Shown: positions 24,647-33,552 of the stretch, in pieces
How positions within the stretch are numbered: the first letter of the stretch is position 1
Layout: the number at the start of each line of letters is the position of its first letter
Assembly (NCBI GenBank): GCA_022823405.1
Contig: JAJDXD010000162.1
Span: 1-38,323 of the forward strand
Length of the DNA stretch: 38,323 nt
Reading direction: 5' to 3'
DNA from: Gammaproteobacteria bacterium
GTDB taxonomy: Bacteria > Pseudomonadota > Gammaproteobacteria > Arenicellales > JAJDZL01
Made by a program: the position numbers and the translations under genes
The notes under the pieces: model-generated
What the model was told of the DNA's origin: nothing
What the model saw: the letters and a program-made list of their open reading frames with translations, nothing else
The model's database searches: none

Positions 24647-25813
24647 GTGGGAACGAAAACAACACTCGGAATTGCTACGTTCGTTGTGCTGTCAACTGGC
24701 GTTGTCGTCTGGCTGATGAATTGGTCACCAAAGCTGGAAGATTCCGGTGAACAGTTTCAGAAACCGGTTTTGGGAAATGTCCTACTTGAAAGTTCTGACA
24801 GTCACTTTGAATCAGTTACAAAGTCCAGATTACTTGAGTTTCCTCAAGATCACGGTTCTCACCCCGAATTTCAAACAGAGTGGTGGTACTTCACGGGTAA
24901 CCTCAAGAACAACGAGGGCAGACAGTTCGGCTATCAGTTCACGGTTTTTCGGCGTGCACTATCTAGAGACTCCCCAAATCTTGACTCTGACTGGGCAACT
25001 TCACAGGCTTATCTGGCACATGCCGGTGTAACGGATGTGCAATCGAAGAGGTATTTCGCTGATGAGATTTACAGCCTCGGTGCGCTGAATTTGGCAGGTG
25101 TACGTGCGGAACCCTTTTCAGTTTGGGTCGAAAACTGGATCGCTGAGGGCTCTGCGGGACAATGTGCAGGCTGCTTGACACTTAGCATCAAATCGGAGTC
25201 CGATGATTTTTCTTTCAGTCTTCATCTTGATAGCGCCAAACCCGCTGTGCTTCATGGAGAACGCGGTGTTAGCCGAAAAAGCACGATACCTGGAAACGCA
25301 TCCTACTACTATTCGCTGTCAAGACTTCGAACCAGTGGCACGCTCACAATTCAGGGTGAGAGCATAACGGTATCTGGCGACAGCTGGATGGACCATGAAT
25401 GGTTCTCGTCAGTCCTTGACGAGGGACAGTCCGGCTGGGACTGGTTTTCGCTGCAGTTGGATGACCGGCGCGAGATGATGCTATTCCAGGTTCGAAATCA
25501 CGATCCTACAGTGGAAACGTTCAAATACGGTGTAGTGGTTGATCAGCGCGGTCAATCTGAACTGATTCCCCCTGACCAGATTACTCTGATTCCGGCGAGG
25601 GTATGGAAAAGTAATCACAATCAGTCTGAGTATCCCGTACACTGGAAAATTGAAATTCCATCACACAATATACGACTCGACGTTGAGTCTCTGATTGATG
25701 CACAGGAAAGGGACGATTCATTTCGTTATTGGGAAGGTGCGGTCAGAGTGAGTGGAATGCAAAGTAACCAACCAATTACCGGTCTAGGGTACCTGGAGAT
25801 GACAGGATACTGA
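24647..25813 (+). CDS. AttH/CrtC-type lipocalin-like secreted or anchored protein
   Basis: This 388-aa protein has an N-terminal hydrophobic segment (residues about 7-25) that acts as signal or anchor. Two lipocalin-like halves follow. The hallmarks are TEWWYFTGNL and SWMDHEWFSS, shared by AttH and hydroxyneurosporene/carotenoid 1,2-hydratase (CrtC) proteins. GTG 24647 lies 4 bases after the permease stop, so it belongs to the same operon. In Att systems the lipocalin protein is thought to handle a hydrophobic molecule delivered by the ABC exporter. No other carotenoid gene lies in the window, so AttH is preferred to CrtC. Confidence 0.85.
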   Translation: MGTKTTLGIATFVVLSTGVVVWLMNWSPKLEDSGEQFQKPVLGNVLLESSDSHFESVTKSRLLEFPQDHGSHPEFQTEWWYFTGNLKNNEGRQFGYQFTVFRRALSRDSPNLDSDWATSQAYLAHAGVTDVQSKRYFADEIYSLGALNLAGVRAEPFSVWVENWIAEGSAGQCAGCLTLSIKSESDDFSFSLHLDSAKPAVLHGERGVSRKSTIPGNASYYYSLSRLRTSGTLTIQGESITVSGDSWMDHEWFSSVLDEGQSGWDWFSLQLDDRREMMLFQVRNHDPTVETFKYGVVVDQRGQSELIPPDQITLIPARVWKSNHNQSEYPVHWKIEIPSHNIRLDVESLIDAQERDDSFRYWEGAVRVSGMQSNQPITGLGYLEMTGY

Positions 25814-25908
25814 GCACTGCCCATTCAACTTGTATCATATGCATTGCAAATCAGTCGAAGGTTATTTTTCTCGCGCAGCAGCTGTCAGCGCATTCAAAAC
25901 AGGCACAA

Positions 25909-26808
25909 ATGCACGATTTTGCATACCGAAAAAAATTACTTGAGCCCGCGCTGATTCGAAAACTCAGCCAACGCTCAAATATGGATGCGACTGTCCATCT
26001 CATTTCTCATATTGCGCTGATTGCTATCGGGGCAACGATGGTTTCGCTTGCAGAATTCAGCTGGTGGCTGTTGCCCGCATGGATCGTTTACGGAATCTTT
26101 CTGATGTTTTTGTTCTCACCTCTGCATGAGTGCATTCACAGAACTGCCTTTCGAAACCGAACTGCGAATGATCTCGTGGCGACTGTTATTGGATTTTTGA
26201 TCATGCTGCCTGCGAACTACTTTCGCAACTTTCACTTTGCACATCACCGGTATACAAACGATCCAAAGCGTGATCCGGAACTTCTAACGCCAAAGCCAGC
26301 GACCTTTCCACGGTATTTGTGGGCGATGTGCGGTCTAGGTGCCTATTGGTGGGCACAGTTGCGCACAATTGTGCAACACTCTCTAGGCAGCGTTTCGGAA
26401 GACTTCATCGCTGAATCGAGTCACAGGACGATCATTCTTGAAGCGCGATTGCATTTGGTACTCTATCTTGCCATATTTGGCGCCTCAGTTCTGTTCGAGA
26501 CGACAATATTCCTCTTTTACTGGATCATACCGGCAATATTAGGCACAGTTGGACTACGGCTATTCTTGCACGCTGAACACGCTGGCTGCGAATTGTCAGA
26601 CAACATGCTGCGCAACACCCGCACAACCCTGACCAATCCAGCAATCAAACTACTGAGCTGGAATATGCCCTATCACTGCGAACACCACGTATTTCCAGCC
26701 GTTCCATTCCATCAACTTCCAGCGCTTCATCAGCACCTGAAAGACCACTTGGCGGTTGTGTCAAACGGTTATTACCGATTTCACCGCGAATTCGTCGACT
26801 CGATCTGA
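25909..26808 (+). CDS. Membrane fatty-acid desaturase family protein
   Basis: This 299-aa di-iron membrane enzyme carries the histidine boxes HECIH (73-77), HFAHH (109-113) and HCEHH (256-260), plus an extra HAEH at 221-224. Four or so hydrophobic helices surround them. The spacing fits the type 1 fatty acid desaturase/hydroxylase superfamily, which also includes carotenoid ketolase-like enzymes; the substrate is not fixed by sequence. It follows the AttH-type gene by 95 bases in the same direction and may belong to the same lipid-related unit. Its stop lies 5 bases from the convergent cobQ stop. Confidence 0.82.
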   Translation: MHDFAYRKKLLEPALIRKLSQRSNMDATVHLISHIALIAIGATMVSLAEFSWWLLPAWIVYGIFLMFLFSPLHECIHRTAFRNRTANDLVATVIGFLIMLPANYFRNFHFAHHRYTNDPKRDPELLTPKPATFPRYLWAMCGLGAYWWAQLRTIVQHSLGSVSEDFIAESSHRTIILEARLHLVLYLAIFGASVLFETTIFLFYWIIPAILGTVGLRLFLHAEHAGCELSDNMLRNTRTTLTNPAIKLLSWNMPYHCEHHVFPAVPFHQLPALHQHLKDHLAVVSNGYYRFHREFVDSI

Positions 26809-26813
26809 ATTGC

Positions 26814-28292
26814 TTAACTGAAATTGGCATCTTTTAAAAGCGCATCGATGTCCAATGCGTTTTCCAGATCCTCAGCCAGGTTGTCAAGTGCAATTTCTAC
26901 GGTATTGCGATAATGTAAATCTGATGCCGTACCCTGTTGAAGCTGGTTCAACCAGGCTACACGAAATGCATCGCTCCAAAACAGGCCGTGTACATAGCAA
27001 CCCACTACATTCCCTTCCAGATTAACTGCACCATCTTCACCATTTGTGGTTCGAATGTATCTGCGATGGGTATCCTTACCAGTTGTATCGCCCATATGAA
27101 TTTCATATCCAATGACAGATTGTCCGTTTACCAGACACTCACCACTTAGCGAACGCACCGTTTTGCTGGCAAGCATATCAGTTTCAACTTCTAGCAAGCC
27201 CAAACCATCCGCTTCTTCCGGAGGTCCTTCGACACCGTGCAGATCGCGAATTTTCCGACCCAGAATTTGATACCCACCACACAATCCGACCACCGCACCA
27301 CCTGCTCTGGCGTGGGCAATGATGTCGTGATTCCATCCCTGCATTTTCAGGAATCGCAGATCTGCCAGAGTGGATTTTGTTCCTGGAATGATGATTACAT
27401 CTGAATCCCGCGGAATCGAATTGCCTGGAGGCACAAAATTAAGATCAACATTGCGCTCCAGACGCAAGGGATCATAGTCGTCGGAATTTGCAATTCGAGA
27501 GAGCATTGGTACCGATATTTTCAGAACTCTGATCCCAGATTCCGGCTCGCTTTCTGATAGTTGAGATCTCACAACGGCATCTTCCTGAGGCAACTTCCGG
27601 GCGGATTTCAGCCAAGGAATCACGCCGCGACAAGGCCATGCCGTTCTAACTTCAATGTCCCGCCTGCCATGGTCAAAGAGCGAAACATCTCCTCGAAATT
27701 TATTGATGATGAAACTTCTAACCAGAGACGAATCTGCCTTCTCCAATACTGCTTTGGTACCCACTAAAGATGCAATAACCCCACCGCGTTCTATATCTGC
27801 CAATAAACAAACGGGTACATTTGCAGCTCGGGCAAACCCCATATTAGCAATATCGCTTTCCCGCAGATTAGTTTCCGCTGGACTGCCTGCACCTTCTACA
27901 AAAACCAGTTCAAATGTTTCAGTCAATTTTCGAAAACTCTCCATCACCGGATTCAAAAGTGACAATCGATGGGTAATGTAATTTTTCGCATCCAAATTAG
28001 AAATAACCTTGCCGTGTACCACGACCTGAGACACCTTATCAGACTGCGGTTTGAGAAGCACTGGATTCAGGTCTACTGACATTTCAATCTCGGCGGCTTG
28101 AGCTTGAAGTGCCTGGGCTCGCCCGATTTCACCACCTGTTGGACAAGCGGCGGCATTATTCGACATGTTCTGAGGTTTGAAAGGTGCCACGCGAATCCCG
28201 CGTCGCTTCGCAGCCCGACACAACCCAGCAACGATGACAGATTTACCGACATCTGATCCGGTTCCCTGAATCATTAACGAGGCAGCTTTCAA
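26814..28292 (-). CDS. cobQ: Adenosylcobyric acid synthase (glutamine-hydrolysing)
   Basis: This 492-aa enzyme amidates four side chains of adenosylcobyrinic acid a,c-diamide in cobalamin synthesis. The N-terminal dethiobiotin-synthase-like ATPase has the P-loop GTGSDVGKS (10-18). The C-terminal class I glutaminase domain has the catalytic Cys in GLCGGYQ (C338) and a His in YVHGLF. Full length and intact. The start is TTG 28292; ATG 28274 would remove the first six residues. It is divergent from the B12 uptake operon. No other corrin-ring gene lies in the window, so it is either one part of a dispersed pathway or serves salvage of incomplete corrinoids. Confidence 0.92.
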   Translation of the reverse strand: MKAASLMIQGTGSDVGKSVIVAGLCRAAKRRGIRVAPFKPQNMSNNAAACPTGGEIGRAQALQAQAAEIEMSVDLNPVLLKPQSDKVSQVVVHGKVISNLDAKNYITHRLSLLNPVMESFRKLTETFELVFVEGAGSPAETNLRESDIANMGFARAANVPVCLLADIERGGVIASLVGTKAVLEKADSSLVRSFIINKFRGDVSLFDHGRRDIEVRTAWPCRGVIPWLKSARKLPQEDAVVRSQLSESEPESGIRVLKISVPMLSRIANSDDYDPLRLERNVDLNFVPPGNSIPRDSDVIIIPGTKSTLADLRFLKMQGWNHDIIAHARAGGAVVGLCGGYQILGRKIRDLHGVEGPPEEADGLGLLEVETDMLASKTVRSLSGECLVNGQSVIGYEIHMGDTTGKDTHRRYIRTTNGEDGAVNLEGNVVGCYVHGLFWSDAFRVAWLNQLQQGTASDLHYRNTVEIALDNLAEDLENALDIDALLKDANFS

Positions 28293-28423
28293 TCCTAGAC
28301 GACTCCGATGAAAAAGACAGCTTTAGAATTAATTTGGAATGTAGTAAGGGAAAAGTCTGCGTCATTATGTATTAGTTCATCGGCACACTCACTGATATGA
28401 ATTTCCGAGGTCTCACATTGCAC

Positions 28424-28451
28424 TTGAACTGAAATATCGAGTCAGTATAAT
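28424..28451 (+). promoter_or_regulatory. Promoter of the btu operon
   Basis: TTGAAC at 28424-28429 and a consensus TATAAT at 28446-28451 are 16 bases apart. The expected start near 28458 falls just before the riboswitch aptamer. Two GAGTCAG copies flank the -10 (28439-28445 and 28454-28460). Confidence 0.75.
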
Positions 28452-28463
28452 TCGAGTCAGCAT

Positions 28464-28625
28464 TGGTTCCCTTGAATGGGAAGCGATATGGAACAAGGTC
28501 AGGCAATTTGCTGAATCCTTGGCTGCCCCCGCAACTGTATGCGGAGAGCAAATGCTCAATTGAGCCACTGGGTAACTGGGAAGGCAGAGCACAAGCATCG
28601 ACCCGCAAGCCAGGAAACCTGCCAT
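28464..28625 (+). ncRNA. Cobalamin (B12) riboswitch
   Basis: The conserved blocks appear in order: GGTTCCC and TGGGAAG near 28465-28483, CCCCCGCAACTGTATGCGG (28526-28544), CCACTGGG...CTGGGAAGGC (28565-28585) and the B12 box AGCCAGGAAACCTGCC ending at 28623. The loop sequence TGGGTAAC (28569-28576) is complementary over 8 bases to GTTACCCA (28633-28640) just after the aptamer. That matches the L5-L13 kissing loop that couples ligand binding to gene control. It sits 234 bases before btuB, so B12 should reduce expression of the uptake operon. Confidence 0.93.
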
Positions 28626-28641
28626 TGCTAGCGTTACCCAA

Positions 28642-28687
28642 CCACCGAACGGGGTGTTCTGGTGGAGCGGATACCCGTTTTCGGTGG
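28642..28687 (+). promoter_or_regulatory. Expression-platform hairpin after the B12 riboswitch
   Basis: CCACCGAACGGG (28642-28653) can pair with CCCGTTTTCGGTGG (28674-28687), giving 12 pairs with a 2-base bulge. It begins two bases after the predicted L13 strand. No T-run follows, so it is not a standard intrinsic terminator, and the btuB ribosome site is about 155 bases further on. It may rearrange with the kissing loop or protect a regulatory site. Confidence 0.5.
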
Positions 28688-28858
28688 CGCGCCAATTTGT
28701 GTTAACTGCAAAAGGGCACCGAAATATGGGACTCCCTTCCAATTTCATCGCAGCAAAATCCTTGGGTCAACTTACTGAACTCAAGGAAAATGCTCGCGCT
28801 GAGTCTAGGCTTTTGCCCTTCTGCGATCAATCTTCAACTTTCACAGAGAGGCGATCCA

Positions 28859-30859
28859 ATGTCCTGCCAATACCACTTGTTCTCATCGAGACTCGCCAGA
28901 GCACTTTTCGGCTTGATTGTAGGCCTGTGCCTGGCGTTAACTTCCCTTTCAATCCCAGCTCAAGACGAAATGTCTGAGGCGGAGGAAGATAATGAACAAT
29001 CCGAGTCTACCGCTACCGTAACGACGACACCAGAAGTGGTCGTTTCCGCCAGTCGGATTTCCATCCCGACCAAACAGATTGGCAGCAGCGTCACTGTTTT
29101 CAATGAAGAAGAAATTGAACAGCGGCAACCGGAATTTCTGCATGAAATTCTACGAGAAGTTCCGAGTGTTGCTGTCAGCCAATCTGGTGCTGGCGGAGGC
29201 AATGCCAGCATTCGAATTCGCGGTGCAGAGGCGAATCACACACTTGTGCTGATAGACGGTCTGGACATGGGAAATCCATTTAGTGGTGATGAATTCCAAC
29301 TGCAGCACATGCCAGTATCCTCCCTTCAATCGATTGAGGTTCTGCGTGGCCCACAAAGTTCAATTCATGGCAGCGAGACAATTGGCGGTGTAATCAGCAT
29401 TACAACGCCCATACCCGAAGAGGGTGTTGAAGCTTCTGTAAGTGCAGAACTGGGAACTCTAAGTACTAAAAAAACCAAGAGTTATGTCGGGTTTGCTAAT
29501 GATAATTTTTATGCAGCAATTACCGCTAGTCATTCTGAATCGGAAGGTGCAACTTCCAGAACTCACAATTCAGAAAGAGACGGATACAAGAATCAATACA
29601 TGCACCTCAAGTCGGGGCTCGAGATCGCGGAAAATCTCAATCTTTCTGCTGTCTTCATTGGCATTAATTCAGAAGGCGAATATGACGATTACAGTGGTGA
29701 GGCATCTCCTTTTTTTAGTGGGACAAACAACTACTTGGGAAAAGACAGGAAAAGAGTCCTCGGCACCACGGTGAAATACAACGAAGACGATGACCCGATC
29801 ACACACAAAATTTCACTGTCAGCGTCAAAACACGAAAGAAGAGACTTTAAAGACGGCAGTCAGACAACGCTTAGCCGCGGTAAAAGCAGAAAGTTCTCTT
29901 ACCAAGGAACACTAAACTACCAGGCATTTGATATTGAGCACTCAACTACATTCGCTGCTGAACGAAAAATTTCTGAAGTCAGTTCAGGTGCTTTGAGCCA
30001 CCCTGTTGGTGGCAAGCTGAAGCTTCGCAGTGCAGTGCTTGAACATCGTCTTAATTTTGACGATACAGGATTCTTTTCAGTAAGCGGACGAGTTGATGAC
30101 AGCGAAGATGCCGTATTTGACAGTCGGGATACCTATCGAGTAACCGGTGCTTGGATTCTAAATGAACAAACTCGTTTCCATGGAAGTTTCGGTACTGGCA
30201 CAAAAAATCCAACAATTCAGGATATTTACGGATGGACAACGGAGTGGCAACCCAATCCTGATATCAAACCGGAAACAAGTAAGGGTTTTGATATCGGTAT
30301 TGAAAATCAAATCGGCGATGGCAGATTCACGCTCGACGCTACTTATTTCTATAACAAGATTACGAATCTCATTACCATCTTCAACTGCGTTTCGGGCTGT
30401 CAAATTGGCGATTCTGACCCCAGCGTGTACCAGGCCAGAAATTCGACTGGTGTTTCGCATATCAAAGGGTTGGAATTATCTGCTCGGGGGGAGTTTGGAG
30501 ATGGTTACGATATTGCGTTTCAGCTTACACATAGCGATGGTGTTGACGCAGATAAGAACAAACTGGTCAGACGTCCGACTCGAACCGCCAGTCTTAATAT
30601 CAATAAGAACATCCAGATTCTTGGCTACCCGGGTAACATAAACCTCAATGTTCAGCATACAGGCTCGCAGTTGGATACAGGGGCAGTCAAATTAGACGGA
30701 TTTACGCTCGCTCACCTCGGTGCGAATCTGCAAATCTCCCCCAATAGTCAATTGACCGCAAGAATTGATAACCTATTCAATAAAACCGACTACGAGGAAG
30801 TAGGCGGTTACGGTGTTGCAGAGAGGTCATTTCACATAGGAGTCAAGTACGATTTTTGA
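28859..30859 (+). CDS. btuB: TonB-dependent vitamin B12 receptor
   Basis: This 666-aa outer-membrane receptor has a signal peptide (hydrophobic LFGLIVGLCLALTSLSIPA) and an acidic spacer. A TonB box-like PEVVVSASR and a plug domain (SIRIRGAEANHTLVLIDGLDMGNPF, then VLRGPQSSIHGSETIGGVISI) follow. A beta-barrel ends in the aromatic residue of HIGVKYDF, the usual outer-membrane signature. The plug matches E. coli BtuB closely in layout. ATG 28859 has a strong AGAGAGG site 8 bases upstream; the frame extends to ATG 28790 but that would bury the signal peptide. Control by the preceding cobalamin riboswitch supports B12 as ligand. Confidence 0.93.
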   Translation: MSCQYHLFSSRLARALFGLIVGLCLALTSLSIPAQDEMSEAEEDNEQSESTATVTTTPEVVVSASRISIPTKQIGSSVTVFNEEEIEQRQPEFLHEILREVPSVAVSQSGAGGGNASIRIRGAEANHTLVLIDGLDMGNPFSGDEFQLQHMPVSSLQSIEVLRGPQSSIHGSETIGGVISITTPIPEEGVEASVSAELGTLSTKKTKSYVGFANDNFYAAITASHSESEGATSRTHNSERDGYKNQYMHLKSGLEIAENLNLSAVFIGINSEGEYDDYSGEASPFFSGTNNYLGKDRKRVLGTTVKYNEDDDPITHKISLSASKHERRDFKDGSQTTLSRGKSRKFSYQGTLNYQAFDIEHSTTFAAERKISEVSSGALSHPVGGKLKLRSAVLEHRLNFDDTGFFSVSGRVDDSEDAVFDSRDTYRVTGAWILNEQTRFHGSFGTGTKNPTIQDIYGWTTEWQPNPDIKPETSKGFDIGIENQIGDGRFTLDATYFYNKITNLITIFNCVSGCQIGDSDPSVYQARNSTGVSHIKGLELSARGEFGDGYDIAFQLTHSDGVDADKNKLVRRPTRTASLNINKNIQILGYPGNINLNVQHTGSQLDTGAVKLDGFTLAHLGANLQISPNSQLTARIDNLFNKTDYEEVGGYGVAERSFHIGVKYDF

Positions 30860-30900
30860 TCGATACGGTGCTTGGAGTGATCTGAAACTGAATCTGAATC

Positions 30901-31764
30901 ATGCTTTCATCAAAAACAATTCGGCTCGGAACGACAACTGCAGTCTTGTTCACAATATTGTCGTTTGCTGGTGAATACACATTCGCCGAACAACGACCTG
31001 AACGAATCGCATCAACGCACCTTTGTACTGACCAGTTGCTGATGCTGCTTGCAGAACCGGAACGCATTGTTTCATTGAGCTACTTTGCGAGTAATCCGGA
31101 CATGTCAATGATGGCGGAATCCGCCAGACCTTACCCTGTCAATCACGGTTTAGCAGAAGAGTTGGTGCTGCAGAAACCCGATCTGATTCTGACGAGCCAG
31201 TTTGGCAGTCCCAGCATTCTGATTCTCAAGAGTCTTGGATATCAGGTGTTGAGCGTTCCTGTCGCTCTCACTTTGGAAGACATCCGTGAAAACATTCAGA
31301 CGGTCGCTGATGCAATTGGTGTTCCGGATCGTGGCAGGGAGGTGGTACGACAATTTGACTTTGAGTTGAATCAGGTGAGTGCACCATTTCATGAACCTCG
31401 ACCGAAGATACTGATTTACGAAGCTAATGGTTACACCACTGGAAAGCGTACTCTGCAGTCTGACATACTCGAGATGGCGGGATTTAACAACCTAGCAGTC
31501 GATCTTGGGATTTCTGGCAATCAATATCTACCTCTTGAAGCACTGGTTATTCACCCGCTGGACGCTTTGATGACAGCCTCGGATTACGAGCAAAATTCCC
31601 TCGCTTACGAAGTCCCAAATCATCCGGCTCTTCGCTCAGCCTTCGAGAACGTTCCCACAGTCAACATTCCGGGGAAAATCTGGATTTGTGGAACACCCTT
31701 TGTTTCGGATGCACTTCGCCTACTCACTGAATTTCGCATTGAGGTTGTACAGTCGGTTCAATGA
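30901..31764 (+). CDS. btuF: Vitamin B12 ABC transporter, periplasmic binding protein
   Basis: This 287-aa class III binding protein has a signal peptide (about residues 1-29, ending FAEQ). Two lobes are joined by a long helix. Lobe 1 holds RIASTHLCTDQLLMLL and the EELVLQKPDLIL stretch; lobe 2 holds PKILIYEANGYTTGKRTL. It is the periplasmic catcher between BtuB and BtuCD. It begins 41 bases after btuB and its stop overlaps the btuC ATG by 4 bases. Iron-siderophore binding proteins share the fold, but the riboswitch and BtuB point to B12. Confidence 0.87.
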   Translation: MLSSKTIRLGTTTAVLFTILSFAGEYTFAEQRPERIASTHLCTDQLLMLLAEPERIVSLSYFASNPDMSMMAESARPYPVNHGLAEELVLQKPDLILTSQFGSPSILILKSLGYQVLSVPVALTLEDIRENIQTVADAIGVPDRGREVVRQFDFELNQVSAPFHEPRPKILIYEANGYTTGKRTLQSDILEMAGFNNLAVDLGISGNQYLPLEALVIHPLDALMTASDYEQNSLAYEVPNHPALRSAFENVPTVNIPGKIWICGTPFVSDALRLLTEFRIEVVQSVQ

Positions 31765-32777
31765 ACGTTCACACCCATAAGACGACATTGAGCTACCGTG
31801 CGCTCATGCTTGTACTAACAGCACTGACTTTGATTGCCTTTATCTGCTCACTGTCTGTCGGTCCAGCAGGAATCAAGACTGTCGACATGCTTTACGCCTT
31901 GTTGTCCGTTGAACCGAGTACGGCAGCGGTGATTGTGCAGGAGATACGACTGCCACGTGCGTTGCTTGGATTGTTGATTGGCGCTGCACTGGGTCTTTGT
32001 GGAGCTGCAATGCAGGGATATGTAAGAAATCCACTGGCAGAGCCGGGTCTGATTGGGGTATCCGCATCCGCTGCGCTGGGAGCGGTCATTACCATTTACT
32101 TCGGACTTTCGGCCATGTATGTATGGATTCTTCCATTTGGTGGCATGCTGGGCGCCAGTATCGGGGTAGCAGTCATGATGGCCATCGCGGGTCGAGAAAG
32201 CTCAGCTTTAACCCTGATACTCGCCGGCGTTGCTGTCTCAACCATGGCAGGAGCATTGACCTCACTCGCTCTGAATCTTGCACCCAATCCATTTTCTTCG
32301 CTTGAAATCGTGTTTTGGCTGCTCGGGTCGTTAGCCAATCGCAGTTTTGAGCACATCTGGCTTGCTGCCCCATTTATTTTGGCTGGTATGGCACTTGTTC
32401 TAACGCTTGGCCGTGCACTTGACTCTTTGTCGCTAGGCGAAGATACCGCAGCCACACTGGGCATCGATCTTCGCAGTGTAAGACTGAAAATTATTCTGGG
32501 CGTTACCGCGTCTGTCGGTGCCGCGACCGCCGTAGCAGGTGCAATTGGATTTGTTGGGCTGGTGGTTCCTCATCTGATTCGCCCTTTTGTAGGTCACCGA
32601 CCCAGCCGCCTGCTTCCTGCGAGCGCACTGGGGGGTGCCATCTTGCTGCTGTTTTCGGATGTGGCAGTACGCTTGATCTCATTGGGCGTGGAATTGAAAC
32701 TTGGTGTTTTCACTGCTCTGATTGGAACACCGATTTTTCTTTGGTTGATACTACGCATGAGGCATCAGTATGTATGA
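31761..32777 (+). CDS. btuC: Vitamin B12 ABC transporter, permease
   Basis: This 338-aa FecCD/BtuC-type permease has about ten helices. Visible family signatures are RLPRALLGLLIGAALGLCGAAMQGYVRNPLAEPGLIG-type segments near the N-terminus (the conserved RNPLAEPGLIGVS) and LGIDLRSVR. A further signature is GAIGFVGLVVPHLIRPFVGHR, which forms the coupling loop to BtuD. Overlaps at both ends (ATGA with btuF and with btuD) indicate a tightly coupled operon. The family also serves siderophores and heme; B12 is inferred from context. Confidence 0.92.
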   Translation: MNVHTHKTTLSYRALMLVLTALTLIAFICSLSVGPAGIKTVDMLYALLSVEPSTAAVIVQEIRLPRALLGLLIGAALGLCGAAMQGYVRNPLAEPGLIGVSASAALGAVITIYFGLSAMYVWILPFGGMLGASIGVAVMMAIAGRESSALTLILAGVAVSTMAGALTSLALNLAPNPFSSLEIVFWLLGSLANRSFEHIWLAAPFILAGMALVLTLGRALDSLSLGEDTAATLGIDLRSVRLKIILGVTASVGAATAVAGAIGFVGLVVPHLIRPFVGHRPSRLLPASALGGAILLLFSDVAVRLISLGVELKLGVFTALIGTPIFLWLILRMRHQYV

Positions 32778-33547
32778 GTATGCTTAGTGTGAACAACATC
32801 AGCGTTTCGCGTCGCGGACGAATCATTCTTTCGCGCCTGTCGTTCAGTGTTCATCAAGGTCAGTTGATTGGGCTGATTGGTCCGAACGGTGCTGGAAAAA
32901 CCACACTGCTGCGTGCTTTGAGCGGACTCCAAGCGGTTGAATCCGGACAAGTCTCTTTCGACGGGAAAATGGTTGACCGACAAAATCGTCAGGAAGTCGC
33001 CAGAAAGGTCGCCTATCTTGAACAGAACAGTCGAAGTTATTGGCCGCTTTCAGTCGAAAACCTTGTCATGTTGGGTCGAATGCCTCACCTTGGACAGTGG
33101 CAACGACCAACCGCTACAGACTGGGAAATTGTTCATCAGACCATGCAAACCTGCGATGTTCTTCAGTTCGCAAGACGACCTGTCACAACACTGTCTGGCG
33201 GTGAGCAGGCCCGTGCAATGCTTGCCAGAGCATTGGCGACGGAGCCGGAGATTCTTTTGGCTGACGAGCCCATCGCCGGACTCGACCCGGCTCACCAGTT
33301 GGATGTAATGGACAAGCTTCAGGAGTTGGTTGCAGAGGGAGCCGGTGTCGTTGTTGTCATGCACGACTTAAGCATCGCTGCACGCTACTGCAACAGGCTT
33401 ACATTGCTGTTCGAGGGCAAAGTCACATCGGAAGGAGATGCTGCTACAGTTTTGTCCGCTCAAAATTTAATGCAATGCTATGGAATTGATGCACATTTCG
33501 GCAAGATGGACGATGAACTTTTCGTGATTCCCAGAAACAGGTTGTAA
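32774..33547 (+). CDS. btuD: Vitamin B12 ABC transporter, ATP-binding protein
   Basis: This 257-aa ATPase shows Walker A GPNGAGKTT (residues 36-44), signature LSGGEQARAMLARALA, Walker B ILLADEPIAGLDP and switch His VVMHDLSIAARYC. ATG 32774 overlaps the btuC stop (ATGA); a longer frame from 32741 is only permease overlap. It powers BtuC. The TonB-like gene begins 5 bases after its stop. Confidence 0.92.
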   Translation: MSMLSVNNISVSRRGRIILSRLSFSVHQGQLIGLIGPNGAGKTTLLRALSGLQAVESGQVSFDGKMVDRQNRQEVARKVAYLEQNSRSYWPLSVENLVMLGRMPHLGQWQRPTATDWEIVHQTMQTCDVLQFARRPVTTLSGGEQARAMLARALATEPEILLADEPIAGLDPAHQLDVMDKLQELVAEGAGVVVVMHDLSIAARYCNRLTLLFEGKVTSEGDAATVLSAQNLMQCYGIDAHFGKMDDELFVIPRNRL

Positions 33548-33552
33548 AACAG

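Noticed and set aside
24647-25813. Carotenoid 1,2-hydratase (CrtC) as the gene's function
   Set aside because: The fold is shared, but the operon context is an Att-like ABC exporter and there is no carotenoid gene in the window.
26814-28292. Control of cobQ by the cobalamin riboswitch
   Set aside because: All conserved aptamer blocks are on the plus strand and point to btuB; nothing similar is seen on the minus strand before cobQ.
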